From Gallionella sp. (lineage in GTDB: Bacteria > Pseudomonadota > Gammaproteobacteria > Burkholderiales > Gallionellaceae), in assembly GCA_028699065.1 (NCBI GenBank), contig JAQVVH010000001.1:62001-126000 (forward strand): a stretch of 64,000 nt of DNA. Direction: 5' to 3'. The notes beneath the pieces were generated by a model. The model searched no databases and was not told where the DNA came from. It saw only the letters and a list, made by a program, of their open reading frames with translations. Below are positions 1-9,086 of this stretch, piece after piece (positions within the stretch are counted from its first letter, which is position 1; every line of letters begins with the position of its first letter). The translations under genes and the position numbers were made by a program.

Positions 1-314
1 CCGATTGCCAATACCGACAAGGCTATGCCGGTTTCAAGCGCGGGCACAGGATGCTGCCAATTCATCGAAACGACAGCACCGGCCGCAAGCGCGGACATAA
101 AAGCGGCCGGTAACAGCCATACTCTGCGACCCTTGCTCTGTACAGCCCATAGCCCCACGGCTAGCATCGCCAGCATATGATCCAACCCCGAGAAGGGATG
201 TATCCATCCGGCAGACCATCCCGACACCGAATGACCCGTATGGGCAAACGCTGTGCCACTCACCGCAACCAGCAGCATCGCGACCATCAATCGGGCAGTT
301 CCCAGCTTAATCAT
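1..314 (-). CDS. hupE: HupE/UreJ family nickel permease, 3' end off the window
   Basis: The 104 visible residues start with a hydrophobic signal or first membrane segment ending near AFAHTGHS. The family motif HPFSGLDHMLAMLAVG follows, and then further hydrophobic stretches. HupE/UreJ proteins are small inner-membrane proteins that take up nickel for NiFe hydrogenase or urease. The ATG at 312-314 has a good AGGAGA ribosome site. The gene starts 30 bases after hoxY stops, so it is very likely in the hox operon, and nickel supply to the hydrogenase is the natural role. The C-terminus lies beyond base 1. The motif makes the family call strong; nickel specificity is inferred. Confidence 0.88.
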   Translation of the reverse strand, partial: MIKLGTARLMVAMLLVAVSGTAFAHTGHSVSGWSAGWIHPFSGLDHMLAMLAVGLWAVQSKGRRVWLLPAAFMSALAAGAVVSMNWQHPVPALETGIALSVLAI

Positions 315-344
315 GATTTCTCCTGGCAAATTGAGCCGGTGCGC

Positions 345-890
345 TCAATCGTATTTAATCAATCCGTGGCCCAGCTCAGGCGTCTTGCCCGCCAGCAATT
401 CGGTGAGGAATTTCCAGATGGCATCGCCCGAAGGCGGACAGCCGGGGATGAAATAATCCACTTTCACCACTTCGTGCAGCGGATGTACCTTGTCCAGCGG
501 CAACGGCAATTCCGGATCGTTGGGAATTCCGCCATGCGCAAGTCCAGGCTCAGTCAGATAAACCTCGGTCAGGCAGCTGCCCAAATCCAGATGGTTGCGC
601 TGTGCGGGAAGACCACCGTTGATGGCGCAAGCACCGACGGCAATCAAAATTTTGCAGCTCTTGCGGAACTCGCGCAGCACGTGCACGTTCTCTGCATTGC
701 AGATTCCCCCCTCGACAATCCCAATATCACAGGGGCCGCAATGTTTGATGTCAGTCAGCGGTGAACGATCGAATTCAATCAGATCGAGCAGCGGAAACAA
801 ACGCTCGTCGATATCCAGAAACGACATGTGACAACCAAAACATCCCGCCAGCGAAGTTGTCGCGACGCGAAGTTTTTTCTTCTCACTCAT
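345..890 (-). CDS. hoxY: NAD-reducing NiFe hydrogenase, small subunit HoxY
   Basis: This is the small subunit of the cytoplasmic bidirectional group 3d NiFe hydrogenase. It carries the proximal 4Fe-4S cluster next to the NiFe site of HoxH. Cluster cysteines are visible in LAGCFGCHMSF, HCGPCDIGIVEGG, VGACAINGG and FIPGCPPSGD. The length of 181 residues is normal for HoxY, and there is no Tat signal, as expected for a cytoplasmic enzyme. I chose the ATG at 888-890 (MSEKKKLRV) because the frame further upstream is antisense-like and overlaps hoxU deeply. The start overlaps the hoxU stop by 8 bases, which points to translational coupling. Confidence 0.96.
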   Translation of the reverse strand: MSEKKKLRVATTSLAGCFGCHMSFLDIDERLFPLLDLIEFDRSPLTDIKHCGPCDIGIVEGGICNAENVHVLREFRKSCKILIAVGACAINGGLPAQRNHLDLGSCLTEVYLTEPGLAHGGIPNDPELPLPLDKVHPLHEVVKVDYFIPGCPPSGDAIWKFLTELLAGKTPELGHGLIKYD

Positions 891-1614
891 GACTATCTCC
901 CGCTGGCACGCGCGGTGCATCCTCCAGCGCCTGCGCGCTGATCGGCCGCGCATCGTAGCGGCGCATACCGATCGGCTGACTGAAACCAACCTCCTTGCGC
1001 AGTATCACGCCCACCGGGCAAACCGCCATCGCCTTGTCGTTCACTGAAAAATGGGTATCGGCCAGCTGGCCCGATTCGGCATTGACGATGAGATGCTTCT
1101 CTATCCCGCGTCCCGCCAGTGCAAATACATGTTTGCCATCCACTTCGGCCGACGCGTGAACACACAGTTCGCACAAAATGCAGCGATTGAAATCCAGCAA
1201 AACCTCGGGATGGGAAGCATCCACGGGCCGATCCGGATACTGATGGCGAAAGCCGGTCGAGTGAACTTCGAGGTCGTAACCCAGCGCCTGCAGCACACAG
1301 TTACCGCTCTTCTCACAGGACGGACAGAAATGATTGCCCTCGGCAAATAGCATCTGCACCAGCGTGCGGCGCAAAGCATTCAACTCGTCGGTATTGCTTT
1401 CCACTTCCAGTCCGGCCTCGGCTGGCATTGTGCAGGAAGCCAGCGTGCGCCCGTTGACCTTGACCGTACAGAGCTTGCAACTGCCATGCGGCTTGAATTC
1501 AGGGTGATAGCACAGGTGCGGGATGTAATGCCCGGCCGCCAGCGCGGCTTGCATGACGGTCTGCCCCGGCTCGAAGCCGATATTGGCACCATCCAGTTGA
1601 AAAGTATGACTCAT
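883..1614 (-). CDS. hoxU: NAD-reducing hydrogenase diaphorase subunit HoxU
   Basis: The 243 residues resemble the N-terminal part of NuoG. A ferredoxin-like 2Fe-2S domain comes first (CYHPEF, GSCKLCTVKVNG, LASCTMPAE, about residues 35-70). The His-Cys ligand region HFCPSCEKSGNC follows, and then the CILCELC and AVCPVG cysteines for 4Fe-4S clusters. HoxU passes electrons between the flavin in HoxF and the hydrogenase pair HoxY-HoxH. The start codon overlaps the hoxF stop by 4 bases (ATGA), and the 3' end overlaps hoxY, so the three genes form one tightly coupled operon. Confidence 0.96.
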   Translation of the reverse strand: MSHTFQLDGANIGFEPGQTVMQAALAAGHYIPHLCYHPEFKPHGSCKLCTVKVNGRTLASCTMPAEAGLEVESNTDELNALRRTLVQMLFAEGNHFCPSCEKSGNCVLQALGYDLEVHSTGFRHQYPDRPVDASHPEVLLDFNRCILCELCVHASAEVDGKHVFALAGRGIEKHLIVNAESGQLADTHFSVNDKAMAVCPVGVILRKEVGFSQPIGMRRYDARPISAQALEDAPRVPAGDSHE

Positions 1615-3413
1615 ACGTCCTCCGCCTTGAGATGCGCACCGGCATCGTCGCGACCGGTCATCCGGCGGGCACGAGCCAATGCGCCATCCAGATCAAATGC
1701 CGGTTCGAAATCCAGCGATTTGAGTTTACTTTCATAGGCTGGCCGAAAATGCTTCAAGGTGTGCAACACGGGGTTGCAGGCCGTGCGTCCTAAGCCGCAA
1801 TGCGATGTCGTTTGCAAGACGAGATCAAGATTTTCGACCTCGGCCAGATCGTGGCGGGTGCCGTGTCCTTCGGCAATCTTATCCATAGTTTGTTTCAGCA
1901 TCGATGTCCCCACGCGGCAGGGGGTGCAAAAACCGCAACTCTCGTGCGCAAAAAAGTGTACGAAATTGCGCGCCACTTCAAACATGTCACGGCTGTCGTC
2001 GAACACCATGAAGGCGCCGGCGGTCGGCAAATCTTCAAAGCCCAGTTTGCGGTTGAATTCATTCGGACCGATGCAGATGCCGGACGGCCCGCTAATCTGC
2101 ACGGCGAGCGTGTTGACTGCGCCGCAATCGTCCAGAACCTCCTGGACACTCACCCCAAACGGATATTCGTAGATACCCGGACGGGCACAGTCGCCAGAAA
2201 CCGAAATCAGCTTGCTGCCGGAAGATTTTTCCGTGCCCATGGCACGGAAATTATCGACCCCCATCGCCAGTGCCAGCGCGGCACTGCAAAATGTTTCAAC
2301 GTTGTTCACGGCGGTCGGCTGCTGGCGGTAACCGTGGGTTACCGGGAACGGCGGGCGATTTCGCGGAATGCCGCGTTTCCCCTCCAGCGATTCGATCAAT
2401 GCCGATTCTTCACCGCACACATACGCCCCGGCACCGAGATGAATCTCGATATCAAAATCAAAACCGGCATGGCCCAGAATGTCGCGACCCAGCAAGCCAG
2501 CTTCACGGCGTTGCTGTAATACGTCTTGCAGGGGTTCCAGCAGATAACGGTATTCACCGCGCAGATACAAATAACCCCGCCCCGCCCCGATAGCCAGTGC
2601 GCAAACCGTCATTCCTTCGAACATCCAGTTCGCCTGACGGGTAAGCAGCACGCGATCCTTGAAAGTCCCCGGTTCGCCTTCATCGGCATTGCAGACCACA
2701 TACTTTTCGGAGCCCGGTGCCTGCTGGCAGGCGGCCCATTTCAGCCCCGTCGAAAAGCCCGCCCCGCCCCTGCCGCGCAGACCGGAACGTTTAATCGCAT
2801 CGACAATTTCCGCCTCGCCCATCCCAAGGGCGGCGCGCAAGGCGTCTCCCGGAGTAAAAGGATTGGAAAGCAGCGGACCCGCACGATGGATGTTGTCTTC
2901 CACTACGAAGTATTCAGCGGGCCAATCTTCCAAGGGAATTCGCCTGCGGACCAAATCACCGATTTCACGGACGCGTTGAGGCGTCAGCCGGGTTATTACA
3001 CGGCCATTGACGAGCATTGCCGGGCCCTGATCGCACATGCCGGTGCAGGAGGTCAGACCGATACTTACCAGACCGTCCTCAGACACTTTGCCCGGTTGCA
3101 GCCAGAGCTGGCGACACATTTCATCCAGCAAACTCTGGTTGCCCAGCATCCGATCGGTAATGTTGTCGGAGAACAGCAAACGATATTCGCCGTGCGGCTC
3201 AAGTTTGAGAAAGCTGTAAAAACTGGCCACGCCCCGAATTCGGGCAAGCGGAATGTTCAGGTGCGCAGCAATCCGGTTGACGGCTTCCGGCGGAATATAG
3301 CCAAAGGCTTGCTGAACATCGGTGAGAATTTGCAATAACTGACCTGCATCATTGCCGTGTTTGAGCAGAATCGGCTCAAGGGAGGGAACTACAGAGGTGC
3401 CGCAGGAAAACAT
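1611..3413 (-). CDS. hoxF: NAD-reducing hydrogenase diaphorase subunit HoxF (NuoE-NuoF fusion)
   Basis: The 600 residues hold a NuoE-like thioredoxin-fold part (about 1-155) fused to a NuoF-like NADH:FMN part (about 165-585). FMN and NAD sites are clear: GLRGRGGAGFSTGLKW, CNADEGEPGTFKDR and CGEESALIESLEG. The 4Fe-4S ligands are in SCGFCTPCRVGTS and the later HCGLGRTACNP. In the NuoE-like part only one cysteine pair is obvious (SCTGMCDQGP); the other pair of a classical NuoE 2Fe-2S site is not seen. HoxF oxidises or reduces NAD for the Hox complex. It is the first gene of the operon, with a candidate promoter at 3440-3467. Confidence 0.96.
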   Translation of the reverse strand: MFSCGTSVVPSLEPILLKHGNDAGQLLQILTDVQQAFGYIPPEAVNRIAAHLNIPLARIRGVASFYSFLKLEPHGEYRLLFSDNITDRMLGNQSLLDEMCRQLWLQPGKVSEDGLVSIGLTSCTGMCDQGPAMLVNGRVITRLTPQRVREIGDLVRRRIPLEDWPAEYFVVEDNIHRAGPLLSNPFTPGDALRAALGMGEAEIVDAIKRSGLRGRGGAGFSTGLKWAACQQAPGSEKYVVCNADEGEPGTFKDRVLLTRQANWMFEGMTVCALAIGAGRGYLYLRGEYRYLLEPLQDVLQQRREAGLLGRDILGHAGFDFDIEIHLGAGAYVCGEESALIESLEGKRGIPRNRPPFPVTHGYRQQPTAVNNVETFCSAALALAMGVDNFRAMGTEKSSGSKLISVSGDCARPGIYEYPFGVSVQEVLDDCGAVNTLAVQISGPSGICIGPNEFNRKLGFEDLPTAGAFMVFDDSRDMFEVARNFVHFFAHESCGFCTPCRVGTSMLKQTMDKIAEGHGTRHDLAEVENLDLVLQTTSHCGLGRTACNPVLHTLKHFRPAYESKLKSLDFEPAFDLDGALARARRMTGRDDAGAHLKAEDV

Positions 3414-3439
3414 TTGGAATCACTCCTAAATCTGCGCGC

Positions 3440-3467
3440 ATTCTAACACCCAATTCGGCCGGACCAA
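3440..3467 (-). promoter_or_regulatory. Candidate promoter of the hox operon
   Basis: Read on the minus strand, TTGGTC (3462-3467) is followed after 16 bases by TAGAAT (3440-3445). A TG precedes the -10 by one base, as in an extended -10 element, and a GCGCGC discriminator follows. It sits about 27 bases upstream of the hoxF ATG. I see no good sigma-54 site here, although hox promoters in Ralstonia use sigma-54. Confidence 0.45.
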
Positions 3468-3559
3468 CCGCATAACCCCGTGAATCACTCCAGTATCGAT
3501 GCCGCCTCAAGCGCATAGCCGCAGTTGCAGAGAGAAGATAAACCGGCACTGTTACGCAT

Positions 3560-5065
3560 TTATGACTGCAGAATCTGCAGCGATTTGACTGTATGACGAA
3601 TCCGCTTCGGAATCCCGGAATGCAGCGCTGCCTGCCGCGCCTGGCTCCAATCCTGCACCCGCTCGCAGGCTTCGTGCAGCGCGCTGGAGGCCGGGACGAA
3701 TGTCTTCAGCCAACGGAGCTGAAACTCAACATTAACCGCATCGTTGTATTTTCCAAGGTGCTCCTGCAGGCGCACGAGCGAGGCGTAAGGCTTGCCCCGA
3801 AACGCCTGCTCCATGCCGAACAATTCCATTAGATATCGGATCTTTTTGGACGCTATTCTGAGCCGGTGAAGACTGACCGGACTGTCCATCTCCAACCGCG
3901 CGACCTGCTTCAGGAAACGCTGCCCTCTGGATTGAAACGCCTGCCCGCGAAATCTCTTTGCCGGCAACTGCAGCTCAGGAAGCTGCCAGTAATCACCCTG
4001 CATCCAGCACGCGAGCTGCAAGATCAAATCCTGTACATCGCGCTGCCAATGCCCCGCCCGAATTTCGGCAAGCGCGGATTGGCGCTGCGCAATCGCAATG
4101 TCCAACAATACCTGGAATCCAACCCGGTCAACTTGCTGCGACAACAAAGGCTTCAGCGTTTCGTCGATGAAAACATCCTGCTCACGCAAATGGCCCAAAC
4201 TGCGGCTCAGTTTCGCAAATGCCTGCCTGAACTGCTCCAGTGTGGAATCCGGATTAAGCGTGCCACACAATGCCAGCACACCGCGCAAGCGCCGGATAGC
4301 AACGCGCAGCTGATGCAAATATTCAGGATCATTGCCGGCAACCGCGCCGGACAAATTGGATTGCAGATGCCAGAGACAACTGCCGCAAAGCCGCTGCAAA
4401 ACAGCACCCGCCGTTTCAAGCCCCGTCAATGAAAATGGAGCGGCTTTGAGTGGTGCTTCCGTCCGGCCTTCCAACAGCCGGTAGCCGCGTTCCGCCTTGC
4501 TGACAAATTCAAGTTCCAGCGGCACGAGGGCATGCAACTTCAGCGCCAGCTGGAACAGGCGAATCGGCGAACCTTCAAGCAATTCGAGCTCCAATTCGCA
4601 AATATCGACTTTGCCTGCTGCACAACTGACCTCGCCCTGATCCAGACACAGCTCAATGCGCGCGTCTTCGTAGTGCAATTCGCGGATCGAACGCGAAAAA
4701 TCCGTACGGAATACAGCCTGCAAATGTTTCGCCACACCTTTGGGCAAGCGTGCTCCCGCCGCTTTCAGCGCACCCAGTTCCAAGGCCTCGCCGGCAACCG
4801 GCATTTCCCATTCATTCCGCTGGTGCAGCCCCGCCTGGACGCCCCCTCCCCCTTTCAGGGTTTGCAGCCACTGTTTACCCGAGCGGCGCAACCGGATCGC
4901 CATCCGGGCCTGCTTCAGCGCAAAATCAGGCGTATCAAAATAAACATTGAAAAGATGTACCGTGCGCGAACGTCCCTGCTGCAAACCGCGCAGAAACGGA
5001 TGGCGCTTGAGCTTGACCAGTGCCTGCGGGCTGCAGCTGAGTTTGAGCTCGGTTTCTATGGCCAT
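3560..5065 (-). CDS. CYTH and CHAD domain protein
   Basis: The 501-residue protein opens with a CYTH triphosphate-tunnel domain (about 1-200) carrying the ExExK signature in MAIETELKL. A CHAD domain follows (about 215-500), with the paired helical histidine motifs HQLRVAIRRLRGVL and LHRLRIASKKIRYLME. CYTH enzymes hydrolyse inorganic triphosphate or related substrates, and CHAD domains bind polyphosphate, so a polyphosphate-linked role is likely. The exact substrate cannot be read from the sequence. The ATG at 5063-5065 directly starts the CYTH motif; longer upstream readings run into the neighbouring flavoprotein gene. It is 7 bases from that gene and probably cotranscribed. Confidence 0.92.
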   Translation of the reverse strand: MAIETELKLSCSPQALVKLKRHPFLRGLQQGRSRTVHLFNVYFDTPDFALKQARMAIRLRRSGKQWLQTLKGGGGVQAGLHQRNEWEMPVAGEALELGALKAAGARLPKGVAKHLQAVFRTDFSRSIRELHYEDARIELCLDQGEVSCAAGKVDICELELELLEGSPIRLFQLALKLHALVPLELEFVSKAERGYRLLEGRTEAPLKAAPFSLTGLETAGAVLQRLCGSCLWHLQSNLSGAVAGNDPEYLHQLRVAIRRLRGVLALCGTLNPDSTLEQFRQAFAKLSRSLGHLREQDVFIDETLKPLLSQQVDRVGFQVLLDIAIAQRQSALAEIRAGHWQRDVQDLILQLACWMQGDYWQLPELQLPAKRFRGQAFQSRGQRFLKQVARLEMDSPVSLHRLRIASKKIRYLMELFGMEQAFRGKPYASLVRLQEHLGKYNDAVNVEFQLRWLKTFVPASSALHEACERVQDWSQARQAALHSGIPKRIRHTVKSLQILQS

Positions 5066-5072
5066 CGCAGCT

Positions 5073-6239
5073 TCAGACAGACATCCCGGCGGCGTAGCCG
5101 GAAGCCCATGCCCACTGGAAGTTGTATCCGCCCAACTGGCCGGTGACATCCAGCACCTCGCCGATGAAATACAGTCCCGGGAAAGCATTGCAAGACATGG
5201 TTTTCGATGACAGTGCTCGCGTGTCAACGCCACCGCAAGTGACCTCAGCCTTGGCATAACCCAAAGTACCGCTGGGCAGAATTTGCCAGTCGTGCAATCC
5301 CGCCGCAATTTCGGATCGCTGTTTGTCGTTGTACTGATTCAGGGGCCGGCTGCCGCCCTGTTGCGCGCACCAGATTTCGGCGAGATGTTTCGGCCACCAC
5401 TGCGTCAGCCAATTCGCGAGCTGTTTCTGGCTGCCGGACTGCGCTTGCAACAAGGCCAGCACATCAATTCCGGGCAGCATATCTATATGCAGCCGCTCGC
5501 CATGTGACCAGTACGAGGAAATTTGCAGAATTGCCGGCCCGCTCAAGCCCCGGTGGGTAAAGAGCAGATCCCCGCGAAACTCGCGCTTGCCACAGCGCAC
5601 CGTAGCATTCAGGGCGATTCCCGCGAGCTCGGCGTAAGGCGCCCACGGCTCGGGCGCCACGCTCAGCGGCACTAGACCGGGCTTGGGTTTGACCATGGGC
5701 AGACCAAATTGCTCGGCGATTTTGTAGCCCAGCGGAGATGCGCCAATTTTGGGGATCGACAGGCCGCCGGTCGCCACAACCAGCGCGGGCGCCTCGAAAC
5801 TCCCTTGCGCAGTCATGACCTGAAAACCGTCCTGATGCCGGACACTGACAATCTCGCACGGCATGACAAATTGCACGCCCGCCTGATCGCACTCGGCTTT
5901 CAGCATTTCAATGATCGCGCCCGAACCCTCATCACAAAACAACTGCCCCGGCGCCTTTTCGTGGTAACCCAGCCCGTGCTTATGCATCAGCCCGACAAAA
6001 TCCTGCGGTGTGTATCGCGCCAGCGCCGAACGGCAGAAATGGGGATTATCGGAAATGAAGTTATCGGGACCCGCATGCAAGTGCGTGAAATTGCAGCGTC
6101 CGCCGCCGGATATCCGGATTTTTTCCGCAAGCTTGCGCGCGTGATCCAGCACGACCACCCGGCGTCCGCGTTGCCCGGCCTGCAAGGCACACATCATGCC
6201 GGCCGCACCGGCTCCCAGAATGATAACGTCAGTTTCCAT
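5073..6239 (-). CDS. BaiN/HI0933 family NAD(P)/FAD-dependent oxidoreductase
   Basis: The 388 residues start with an FAD-binding Rossmann motif (VIILGAGAAGMMCA) and the family signature KIRISGGGRCNFTH. The C-terminal GLYFIGEVLDVTG and GGYNFQWAWASG are typical of the HI0933 (YhiN/BaiN) group. These flavoproteins are widely conserved; most have no proven physiological substrate, so I give no reaction. I chose the ATG at 6237-6239 over a TTG one codon upstream. It lies on the same strand as the CYTH-CHAD gene with a 7-base gap. Confidence 0.9.
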   Translation of the reverse strand: METDVIILGAGAAGMMCALQAGQRGRRVVVLDHARKLAEKIRISGGGRCNFTHLHAGPDNFISDNPHFCRSALARYTPQDFVGLMHKHGLGYHEKAPGQLFCDEGSGAIIEMLKAECDQAGVQFVMPCEIVSVRHQDGFQVMTAQGSFEAPALVVATGGLSIPKIGASPLGYKIAEQFGLPMVKPKPGLVPLSVAPEPWAPYAELAGIALNATVRCGKREFRGDLLFTHRGLSGPAILQISSYWSHGERLHIDMLPGIDVLALLQAQSGSQKQLANWLTQWWPKHLAEIWCAQQGGSRPLNQYNDKQRSEIAAGLHDWQILPSGTLGYAKAEVTCGGVDTRALSSKTMSCNAFPGLYFIGEVLDVTGQLGGYNFQWAWASGYAAGMSV

Positions 6240-6324
6240 CAACGCCTGCGTGCGTACTGCCGGATGAAGACCCTCACCGGCATGTTGAAAGGAAGAATCC
6301 TGTCGATCGGATCAAAATACCGGT

Positions 6325-7044
6325 TCATATCGTATTCTCCACACCTTCTGCAGACTCCAATTTTAGCCACAGACAAGCCCCTTTGCTGGCCTTGTTGATC
6401 CCGGCGAGCTGAGCGGCATGTTCGGCCAACTCGGTCTCATTGGCGCGTAAAACGCGCAAGGCCGGACGCGTCGAATCCAGCATCACCGGTGAAGCCGATT
6501 GGGCCTCGGAAAAATGCGGCTCATCCAGAAACGTATCCTGACCGCGCGTCATCGCCAGATAAACTTCGGCCAGCAACTCGGTGTCCAGCAATGCGCCATG
6601 CAGCGTGCGGTGTGCATTGTCGATTTCATAGCGGCCACACAAGGCATCGAGGCTGTTCTTTTTGCCCGGGTGCATTTCTCGCGCCATCTTGAGGGTATCC
6701 AGCACGGGGTTGGTCAACTGCGGCAGACCGAGCAGGGAAAGCTCATGATTCAGGAATCCCATATCGAACGGTGCGTTGTGGATGATCAACTCCGCTTCGC
6801 CGATAAATTCCAGAAAGCCGTGCGCGACATCGGAAAACTTCGGTTCTCCCTGCAAGCGCTCGTACGTCAGTCCGTGAACCGCAACGGCGCCCGCGTCGAT
6901 TTCCCGCTCCGGATTGAGATAGCGGTGGAAGCGCCGCAGGGTGATGTTTCGGTTATCGAGCTCGATCGCCGCAAGTTCGATAATCCGGTGCCCCTGGCGC
7001 GGGTCCAGCCCGGTAGTTTCCGTATCCAGCACAATCCTACGCAT
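6325..7044 (-). CDS. dnaQ: DNA polymerase III epsilon subunit (3'-5' proofreading exonuclease)
   Basis: The 239-residue DEDDh exonuclease has ExoI ([11 protein letters not shown]), ExoII ([14 protein letters not shown]) and ExoIII ([18 protein letters not shown]) motifs in order. DnaQ proofreads within the replicative polymerase core with DnaE and HolE. The ATG at 7042-7044 places the DTETT motif seven residues in, as in the family; a longer reading would overlap rnhA heavily. The start overlaps the rnhA stop by 8 bases. The rnhA-dnaQ pairing is common in proteobacteria and supports both calls. Confidence 0.96.
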   Translation of the reverse strand: MRRIVLDTETTGLDPRQGHRIIELAAIELDNRNITLRRFHRYLNPEREIDAGAVAVHGLTYERLQGEPKFSDVAHGFLEFIGEAELIIHNAPFDMGFLNHELSLLGLPQLTNPVLDTLKMAREMHPGKKNSLDALCGRYEIDNAHRTLHGALLDTELLAEVYLAMTRGQDTFLDEPHFSEAQSASPVMLDSTRPALRVLRANETELAEHAAQLAGINKASKGACLWLKLESAEGVENTI

Positions 7045-7492
7045 TTTGTTCTCCCTGTATCGACGCCACCCCGCGGTTTGCCAGTTCGTCAGCGCGTTCG
7101 TTACCATCATGTCCGGCATGACCCTTGACCCAGATCCATTCAATTCGGTGTTCTGCCGTCAGCATATCCAGCCGCCGCCACAAATCCTCGTTTTTCACCG
7201 GCTTTTTGTCGGCCGTTTTCCAGCCCCGCTGTTTCCAGCCGTGAATCCACTCGCTAATACCCTGCTGCACATATTTGGAATCGGTATGCAGCCGTACATG
7301 GCAGTGACGCTTCAACGCCTCCAGCGCGGAAATCGCAGCCAGCAATTCCATGCGGTTATTTGTGGTGTGCGCCTCGCCGCCGAAAATCTCACGCTCGCGC
7401 CCCTTCGTGCGCAACAGCGCGCCCCAGCCGCCCACGCCCGGATTTCCCTTGCAGGCGCCGTCAGTAAAAATCTCAACAATCTCAGTGTTCAT
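7037..7492 (-). CDS. rnhA: Ribonuclease HI
   Basis: This 151-residue protein has the RNase H fold motifs with all acidic catalytic residues: [19 protein letters not shown], the Glu in [26 protein letters not shown] and the last Asp in [15 protein letters not shown]. It cleaves RNA in RNA-DNA hybrids, removing primers and R-loops. The 5' end overlaps the methyltransferase gene by 11 bases and the 3' end overlaps dnaQ by 8, so the three genes are translationally packed. Confidence 0.97.
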   Translation of the reverse strand: MNTEIVEIFTDGACKGNPGVGGWGALLRTKGREREIFGGEAHTTNNRMELLAAISALEALKRHCHVRLHTDSKYVQQGISEWIHGWKQRGWKTADKKPVKNEDLWRRLDMLTAEHRIEWIWVKGHAGHDGNERADELANRGVASIQGEQNA

Positions 7493-8234
7493 CGTGTTTG
7501 CCGTGTTGCGTTATCCGGTTATTAAGTTTCGGCGCAGAAGGAAGCAGATTGCGCACTAGACTCTTGTTCCATTTCGGTTTGATCAGGCGCATGCCGGGCA
7601 CGCGTTTGACGGCATGGAGGAAATAAACCCCGCCAGTCACCGGCCACCAGCGATCGCCCGCTTTCTCGAGGAAACCATAGCGTTCCAGCCATTTATCAGA
7701 CTGCAGCGGCGGCGCATACACGGCAAAACGCCCGCCGACCACCTCAAAGCCCAGCAGCGCCAGCCAATCCTTCAGACGCAGTAGCGGAATGAAACGGCCG
7801 CGCCAGGGATAATCCTGCTTGCAGCCCAAGGTCCGCCGCCCCCCCCACAAACTCAGCGGATTAAAACCGCTGATGATGACGCTCCCTTCCGGACGCAGCA
7901 CGCGCTCCACTTCCCGCAAAATCTGGTGCGGATATTCGGCAAATTCCAGCACATGCGGCAGCAGCACCAAATCCATACTGTCACTCGCAAACGGCAGTTC
8001 CGAGCAGCACATCAGCACATCGGAACCCGGCGTATCCGAGCCGCGTATGCGCAACGGAATCCGGCTGGCAGACAGCAAGTTCAGCCCGGGCAAGCCAACC
8101 TGAAAGGCGTTGAAACCGAAAATATCCGAGACCGTATGGTCAAAGTAACCCTGCTCCCGCGCCAGCACATAGCGTCCCTGCGGCGTATCGAACCAGGCGC
8201 TCAAACTCTCCGAAGTTGTCTTACAATCCGGCAT
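7482..8234 (-). CDS. Class I SAM-dependent methyltransferase (type 11)
   Basis: The 250-residue protein has a Methyltransf_11 core: an acidic stretch [20 protein letters not shown] followed by [19 protein letters not shown], the usual post-motif for this class. The N-terminus ([19 protein letters not shown]) is typical of a conserved proteobacterial methyltransferase that sits beside gloB and rnhA. Its substrate is unknown to me. The ATG at 8232-8234 leaves 18 bases to the divergent gloB start. Longer upstream readings are antisense to gloB and were discarded. Confidence 0.87.
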   Translation of the reverse strand: MPDCKTTSESLSAWFDTPQGRYVLAREQGYFDHTVSDIFGFNAFQVGLPGLNLLSASRIPLRIRGSDTPGSDVLMCCSELPFASDSMDLVLLPHVLEFAEYPHQILREVERVLRPEGSVIISGFNPLSLWGGRRTLGCKQDYPWRGRFIPLLRLKDWLALLGFEVVGGRFAVYAPPLQSDKWLERYGFLEKAGDRWWPVTGGVYFLHAVKRVPGMRLIKPKWNKSLVRNLLPSAPKLNNRITQHGKHDEH

Positions 8235-8252
8235 CCGGCTCAGTCCTTGATC

Positions 8253-9014
8253 ATGATAAACATCACTGCCATCCCCGCGCTTCGCGACAATTACATCTGG
8301 GCCATCCACGACCGGGAAACCGCTCTTGTTGTCGATCCCGGCGAAGCTCAACCCGTATTCGCGTTTCTCGCCGAACACGCGCTGCAGCTCGGCGGCATCC
8401 TCTGCACCCACCGCCATGCCGACCACACCGGCGGCATCGCGGAATTGCGCGGAGTATACAACGTGCCCGTGTACGGACGGCGACATCCCGCCAACCCTCA
8501 CATCACGCACGATCTGCATGAAGGCGACAAACTCAAGCTTGCGGCACCAGACATTCAGTTTTCCGTCCTCGAGGTGCCCGGCCACTTGGACGATCATCTC
8601 GCTTTTATCAGCGGCGACGCCTTGTTTTGCGGTGATGTTTTGTTTGGCGCCGGCTGCGGACGCAATTTTGAAGGCAGCCTGTCCCAGCTTCACCAGTCAC
8701 TCGAAAAGCTGGCTGCCCTGCCCGGCACTACACAGGTTTATTGCGCCCACGAATACACGCAAGCCAACTTGCGCTTCGCCCTTGCTTGCGAACCCGGAAA
8801 TCCCCGAATCAGGGAACGCATCACGGAGACCCTGCAGCTGCGCGCCGCAGGACAACCCAGTGTGCCTTCCAGCATTGCACTGGAAAAAGCCACCAACCCC
8901 TTCCTGCGCTGCGACTCCCCCGAACTGATCGGCACGCTAAAATCACGCGGGCTGCCCCATGACAACGCGCTGGCTGTTTTCAGCGCTTTGCGGCAGTGGC
9001 GCAACGATTTTTAA
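8253..9014 (+). CDS. gloB: Hydroxyacylglutathione hydrolase (glyoxalase II)
   Basis: The 253-residue metallo-beta-lactamase-fold enzyme has the zinc motif THRHADHTGG, the second-site GHLDDH and SGDALFCGDVLFGAGCGR, and the family C-terminal domain with YCAHEYTQANLRFA. It hydrolyses S-D-lactoylglutathione to lactate and glutathione in methylglyoxal detoxification. The ATG at 8253-8255 gives MINITAIPALRDNYIW, the canonical start. A -10-like TACAAT lies at 8222-8227. The divergent methyltransferase-rnhA-dnaQ neighbourhood is the usual one for gloB. Confidence 0.96.
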   Translation: MINITAIPALRDNYIWAIHDRETALVVDPGEAQPVFAFLAEHALQLGGILCTHRHADHTGGIAELRGVYNVPVYGRRHPANPHITHDLHEGDKLKLAAPDIQFSVLEVPGHLDDHLAFISGDALFCGDVLFGAGCGRNFEGSLSQLHQSLEKLAALPGTTQVYCAHEYTQANLRFALACEPGNPRIRERITETLQLRAAGQPSVPSSIALEKATNPFLRCDSPELIGTLKSRGLPHDNALAVFSALRQWRNDF

Positions 9015-9045
9015 ACCCGCGTACCGCATAAAATCTGGATTCCGA

Positions 9046-9074
9046 TTGCGGCAAAACGTGTTCTGGTTTATTCT
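9046..9074 (+). promoter_or_regulatory. Promoter of tRNA-Ser(GGA)
   Basis: TTGCGG (9046-9051) is followed after 17 bases by TATTCT (9069-9074). A GCGCGCCC discriminator then leads straight into the tRNA at 9087. The geometry is right for sigma-70, and the GC-rich discriminator fits growth-rate control of stable RNA. Confidence 0.6.
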
Positions 9075-9086
9075 GCGCGCCCTTTC

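Noticed and set aside
34..219. 61-codon minus-strand frame at the left edge
   Set aside because: The real gene here is hupE in another frame, shown by its HPFSGLDHMLAMLAVG motif.
3414..3559. Sigma-54 promoter for the hox operon
   Set aside because: A GG-N10-GC spacing exists near 3438-3453 but the remaining consensus positions fail.
3566..3580. CTGCAG-ATT-CTGCAG palindrome at the end of the CYTH-CHAD gene
   Set aside because: It lies inside the last codons and has no T-run; it may be chance.
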